From Aspergillus flavus (taxonomy: Eukaryota; Ascomycota; Eurotiomycetes; Eurotiales; Aspergillaceae), in NCBI RefSeq assembly GCF_009017415.1, contig NC_092406.1, positions 620,001 to 684,000 of the forward strand: a stretch of DNA of 64,000 nt, read 5' to 3'. Below are positions 59,130 through 64,000 of the stretch, piece by piece. Made by a program: the position numbers and the translations under genes. Every line of letters begins with the position of its first letter. Within the stretch, counting starts at the first letter, position 1. The notes beneath the pieces are model-generated. The model made no database searches and had not been told where the DNA came from. It worked only from the letters and a program-made list of their open reading frames with translations.

Positions 59130-60577
59130 ATGATTCCCAAAACCCAGAAGCAATGGATAGTCCGAGGTGACAAAGGCTTTGACTCCCTAGACGTTTAGGT
59201 AGAAGCCCTAGTCCCGTCTATTGGGAATCGAGACGTTTTGGTTGAAAGTAAGGATATCAATTTCGCTGCCAATCGTTCACTGAACAGTACAGATGCTGAT
59301 CAGCATGCCACTAGTTCAGGCCGTATCGCTGAATTCTCGCCACTTGCTCATACTAAAGGTACGCTCATTTGGAAGGTGCAATGTCGTTCTGCTTTGGTTT
59401 TCAAGGTATCGCCCAAAGGTTTTTGCTCACGGTTTATTTTCCCTATTTTCCGGTCCAATCGATTTAAAGAGTCTACTGCTCTACTTCTTTTCTACTTTCT
59501 TAGGTCAGTCCTGCCTTTTGTTTTGCTACGTTCATCACCTGACGTGTTCATTAGGGCTTGTATCCCTTTCCGCTCAAAGACGGTCACGTACCTCTATCTG
59601 ATGGCGCAGGTGTCGTTGCCGCCGTCGGGTCTCGCGTACACCGATTCAGAGTCGGTGACCGGGTGGCAACTTCATTCCATCAAGATCATCTAGCCGGACC
59701 TCTCGACGCGAAGAGCCGCACCAGCGCCCTCGGTAGTTCTCTCGACGGCGTCTTACGAGAGTACGGCGTATTTACGGAACATGGCCTCGTAATGTTCCGG
59801 AGAATCTAACCTTGTTGGAGGCTTCATCTCTGCCATGCGCTGCATTGACTGCTTTGAATGCCCTTTACGGCCTTGAAGGTATGGTATCGAGGAAGGGTGA
59901 CACTGTCCTTACTGAAGGCACAGGAGGTGTGAGTATCTTCGCCATGCAGGTAAGTACTGACACTGTGGCTAGAAGTATACCTACTGAGACCCGACGTGTC
60001 ATAGTTTGCCAAATCTGCCGGTGCTAAAGTTACTGCAACGACATCGACAGCCCAAAAGGCAGAACGGCCCAAGGAACTTGGCGCCGACTACGTGATCAAC
60101 TACAAGCAGCATTAAATCCTCAGCGGGGCGAGCCTGCCAAGAACTCGACCCCTAACGAGGAGCGGGTTTCCGCCGTTGTTGAGGTAGGAGGTCCAGCATC
60201 TCTGAGACAGGTAGGTCTTCCGTTAAATTAACCCATTCCAAGGTGTTCGAGGGATTGACTCATTCTTTCGGTAGGCGCTCACTGCCTTGAAGTTCGATGG
60301 CTCGATCTCGATGGTAAGATCAGTCGGTGGATTTGTTGACCCTGGAAGCAACACCGAGGAACCGACATTCTTCGATACGGTCATTCATTCTTGCACTGTG
60401 CGAGGCATAGCGGTTGGATCCAGGCTACGGTTTGAGGATACGAATCGCGCCATCGAAGTAAATGATCTCCATCCCATTTTGGATAGACAGACATTCAAGC
60501 TGGAAGAGGCCAGAGAAGCCTACCAATATATTTGGGACCAGAAACATTTCGGAAAAGTCATCCTCGAGATCGTTTAA
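59130..60577 (+). pseudogene. Zinc-type alcohol dehydrogenase / quinone-reductase-like (MDR), pseudogene
   Basis: The order of MDR motifs is preserved: N-terminus KTQKQWIVRG, then SDGAGVVAAVGSRVHRFRVGDRVA, LPCAALTALNAL, GDTVLTEGTGGVS, GAKVTATTSTAQKAE, LGADYVINY, VVEVGGPASLRQ and a C-terminal ILDRQTFKLEEAREAYQY...GKVILEIV. Introns remain recognisable, for example one following CAG near 59949 and one before GCG near 60275. Three lesions are seen: an in-frame TAG at 59196-59198, a one-base deletion near 59796 (stop at 59807-59809), and a one-base shift near 60110-60113 (stop TAA). Intact relatives are NADPH-dependent alcohol dehydrogenases or quinone reductases, and this subgroup often lacks zinc ligands. 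It cannot make a normal protein. Confidence 0.8.
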
Positions 60578-62919
60578 TTGATGGTTTCCTAGAAGATGTT
60601 ATCCAAGACCTAAAAGCATTTGGGAAAGTTATCATCCCTTCCTACATAGATAGGTGCTGTGTAGGATATACTGGTCTAACGAGGCAGAGCAACGAAAAGC
60701 TGTCGATTGTTGGCCTCTGGTGACCATGAATTGTCTGACGAAGGAAGTAATGTCCGTTTCAAGACGACTCAACATCGTACATGCTTTTGTGTTTATTTCT
60801 CATAGTCAATTGTGGAGTAACTCTGTGCAGCGGGCCAAAACTTGGGAGCCTCAACCTCAACTAAGCATGAGGTTTCAATGATTAGCTGAAGTGCAACAGC
60901 AGTGTATTGAAGACATGAATGAGAATGGTGCCAAAGTTTTCTTCCACATGCATCTCATGCTATGTTGCACCCAATTCGTGACACAGGGTCGACCCAGCGA
61001 CAGAGTTAGTTGGGCTACAGTGGCGCAGCAATATAGCGGACTGTTACACAGTGCGCGTCGACGAGCCCGGCGGAACAAATGGTGAATTCCAGGTGCCGGG
61101 ATAGACGATGCCAGTGGACTTGACCGGGAATCATTACTGATCTGTTTCTGCTCTTATGGACGAGAGAACGTGAACCTTCCAGCCGACAATGCCTGCTTCT
61201 AAATCAGGCAAGGTAGAATTATCCTTTGGTCTTGGTGGTATACCCGTGATATCCTCGAGTTGTGGCTCCATGCTCTTGGTACAGTTCGTGCTTTCATAGG
61301 TAGCGGATGCCGGTTGAGAGATGCTCGTTCGCATACAGAAGCCCAGCTATTCATATGCCTATCATTTGACGGACTGAATAAAGAGTGACCGAAGAGGAGA
61401 GACAGGGTATGTACCACAAGCGGAAAAGAGGCCGACCGAGCAGAAGGCGAAACCTGGGAGAGGCGTGAGTCCATCAGCGGACCGATGCAGGATATGGATC
61501 ATAATGCGAACATACATAGGTCCACCGACAGTGCAATCTCTTGGTGTCGTTGGTGCGTAGAGAGGCCTTGTCTCTGTATCCCAGTGACACACATGGGAAT
61601 GTGTGCCGGTGGTGGCTACTCTAAAACTGTCGAGTCCAAAGCCCACTGCCTCTTTACCGAGATTTCGTCAACGAGACTCGGCGAGGAGCTTTTTTGGGTC
61701 GGAACGTTGGCACACGTGATGAAGCGGAGATCGCATTGGTTTATGGTGCTGCATCATATTATTTCCATGTCGTTGTGTATACGGATTATAGGGTAGTAAC
61801 CTGGAACGGATATTCGCCAAGAATGAATGTATGTAGATTATAGATCGGCTGTTAAAGCCAGGGGCTAATCTATGGTGCCCGGATGAAACATGCGATAAAC
61901 TTCAGAGATGATCAACTAGGGCTCGCCAAAGTATCGGAACAGACGATCCCTTCAAAGCTATCATAACTTTTGGTTACGTTCGGTTACGTACGAGGCGCCG
62001 TCGTCCGGGTGGTGTAGCGTAGATTATGGAAACCCGGTAGTGAGCTTCTCAGGGGTCCATGAGCATGAACCAGAAAGCGACAATTTATTTGGGATAACAG
62101 TCTTCCCGGTGGTTTGCTCCCATCTTTTGGAAGCTAAGTATTACCCCTTCGTTCCCGCTTCCACCTTGTCCCTTCTCAGCGCCTCATCAATCGCTTTTTC
62201 GATTGCTTTGGTAGATCCTCGCAACTTCTCCAGTAGAGCCCCAACCTCGACACCATTCACGGTGAGAGCATACGTACTAACCCGTACGTACGTCGAGAGG
62301 TACGTGGCCATGTTGAGATATCACGGGTGACTGAGCCCTATGACGGGGATCGGGGACAGATATATGGGCAACTCGCCATTTTAAAGAATAACTCCTTAAG
62401 CAGGAAACACCGTTCAATCTGGCTATCACTCATGTTGAACAACGTCTTTCTTGCTCACTATCCCCACCGCTCCTGTGCCAAATTTTTCACGGAGAGGAGA
62501 ATCTTCCTAGAGAGAAAAGTAATTATCATCTAATTGGAAGGTAGATGCATTCCTTTCGTGGCAACACAAGATTCCTCGGGCTTGATATGCGTGCCGTAAC
62601 CGAACGAGGCCTGCAGGACCACCAAGGATCCATTTTAGAGGAGGCCGTCGCCAAGCGAGAGCTGTTGGCTAGGAATGGGCCCTACGCATTACTACTCACT
62701 CACATAGGCCAGAGCTGTGACTATTTTTCAATTCGTACAAGAATGCACACGAGTGCCTCCACAGCAGCCGAAAGCTCAATAACTGATTGAGATCTAATGT
62801 GTATCTGCAGAAGATTCGGGTTCAGGGAACATCAATTGTTCGAGAGTGGTGGCAGATTCGAAATCCAATAGCCTAACCCAAGTATCAAGACGATTAGTAC
62901 TTTGAAAATGACACTAGCT
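60578..62919. other. Gene-poor region
   Basis: About 2.3 kb with frames of 60-103 codons on both strands, none with family features. No repeat or RNA gene seen. Confidence 0.4.
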
Positions 62920-64000
62920 TCACCGAGCAGAGATGGTCATAGGGAGGCGAGATACAAGGGGGTCCAGAACAATGCTTAAAACGTACTCGTCGTTATCGAA
63001 GGGTCCGCCAGCTGATAATGGGGCAAAGGGACTCAACATTGTCACGAAGGCATCGAATATCTCCACATCGTCCTGACGTGCATCATTTGGTGGCTCTGGA
63101 ATAGAACCAATCGTGGAATCACGCGATGACTGAGGCATATGTTCCCTGGGAGCTGTTGCGGGGGCTACCGTCCGGTAGAGTATCCAGTTCTTTGCCTTGG
63201 AGAACATCCTCGAGAGTATTTCAGCGCCAAAGTACACAGATTTGAGCTCTTCGATGACCATCATGCAAAACTCAAGGTTGTGGCGGCCCATACGTTGCAC
63301 CATCTGCTTCTCAGACGTGGCGTCAAGCAGATGGATTTGCAATGCGGGAACCAAGGCAATGCAGCTAGCATTATTCAGCACCCTGGCTCTTAAAATGCCA
63401 TAATTGTTCTCTGGTAATGTACTTACACCATCGCTTGGCTGTTGCTGATCATGTCATCACCGATCATGTTGCCAAGGATCCTGTTGGTGTTCGTCGCAGC
63501 ATCTTTGGCCCTCCGCAGAACAGTTGATGTCCATTCATCCGCAGGGAGACCAAGGGGATTCATTTCTGGCTTGTCGAAAAGGAAAGGCCGGTATAGTGTA
63601 AGCAAAACGGAACTATAGCGTCAGCGTCGGCCGGTCGAAGACAAAAATCGCGAATTTCACTCACTCTTGATACAGCTCTAGATGGTACATGTGTAAGGAG
63701 ACGACGCGACTGTGTCCGCGACCTATACCGTGATCTTTGTGGAAACAATGCTGTCGGATGGTATCATCAATGTGCTGTATTTCAGTCCTACTAGGTCGTG
63801 TCCGGTCCGCTCGATTTTGCCATGATAGAATCTTCGCTAAGGAGACCGTAAGTGTCAACAGCTCCGTCCATAATTTGGACAAGTCCTTAGTGCCGTCTGG
63901 AAGGTACTTCTTTCGAATATGCTCCGGAATCCCAGCGAGTAAATTATCGGAATCGTTGGCATGTGGCATTCGGGTACTGCAGTCGGCTAGGTTGATGCGC
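62920..64000 (-). CDS. C-terminal part of a fungal-specific (Zn2Cys6-type) transcription factor, cut by the window edge
   Basis: Exons run from the window edge to 63665, then 63612-63427 and 63382-62920, with introns 63613-63664 (52 nt, GTGAGT..TATAG) and 63383-63426 (44 nt, GTAAGT..CCAG). The coding frame continues past the right edge (INLADCSTRMPHANDSD), so the N-terminus with any zinc cluster is outside. The visible protein matches the middle-homology/Fungal_trans region: LSKLWTELLTLTVSLAKIL, TLYRPFLFDKPE and a C-terminal helical part with RMGRHNLEFCMMVIEEL. No lesions are visible in the visible 318 codons. The gene is adjacent to the dehydrogenase pseudogene, transcribed toward it. Confidence 0.82.

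Overview
The window looks like accessory DNA from a filamentous ascomycete, most likely an Aspergillus/Penicillium-type Eurotiales fungus. Genes are broken by short introns (mostly 44-86 nt, GT..AG, several with CTAAC-like branch points). The gene content is typically fungal: Zn2Cys6 and bZIP regulators, P450s, 14-helix MFS pumps, a GH27 alpha-galactosidase very like AglA, a GT71 mannosyltransferase and a Pho89-type phosphate symporter. Intergenic gaps are long, and intact genes alternate with decayed ones. I assigned exons by eye from reading-frame continuity and splice signals; no database search was possible.

Left part (0-17 kb): a remnant of a fungal regulator with stop codons, an acetoacetate-decarboxylase-like gene, an SDR missing the usual catalytic Tyr, a Zn2Cys6 regulator that looks broken (one-base shift in a C8 run and a lost zinc ligand), an intact SDR, a secreted alpha-galactosidase with a ricin-type lectin tail, a class I glutamine amidotransferase pseudogene and a type II membrane mannosyltransferase.

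Centre (19-31 kb): a compact set of metabolic genes with no visible backbone synthase: a pisatin-demethylase-type P450 tail to tail with a CYP52-like P450, then a 14-helix MFS pump, an SDR and an alpha/beta hydrolase. This could be a small detoxification, catabolic or tailoring cluster. A kinase-like remnant and a broken lectin/pore-forming-like gene (32.6-33.6 kb) follow.

Right part (34-64 kb): a second 14-helix MFS pump, a phosphate symporter, a long gene-poor stretch (39.8-44.5 kb), an eight-exon anion:cation symporter, a tiny two-exon membrane protein, a shattered fragment of a giant DUF3638-type protein, a four-exon small secreted cysteine protein, a fused aconitase-X enzyme, a bZIP regulator, a zinc-type alcohol dehydrogenase pseudogene, and the 3' half of another Zn2Cys6-type regulator running off the right edge.

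The most striking overall property is the number of nearly complete genes broken by only one to four small lesions. Either this haplotype carries many young pseudogenes or the assembly has homopolymer errors here; reads or a sister strain would decide.
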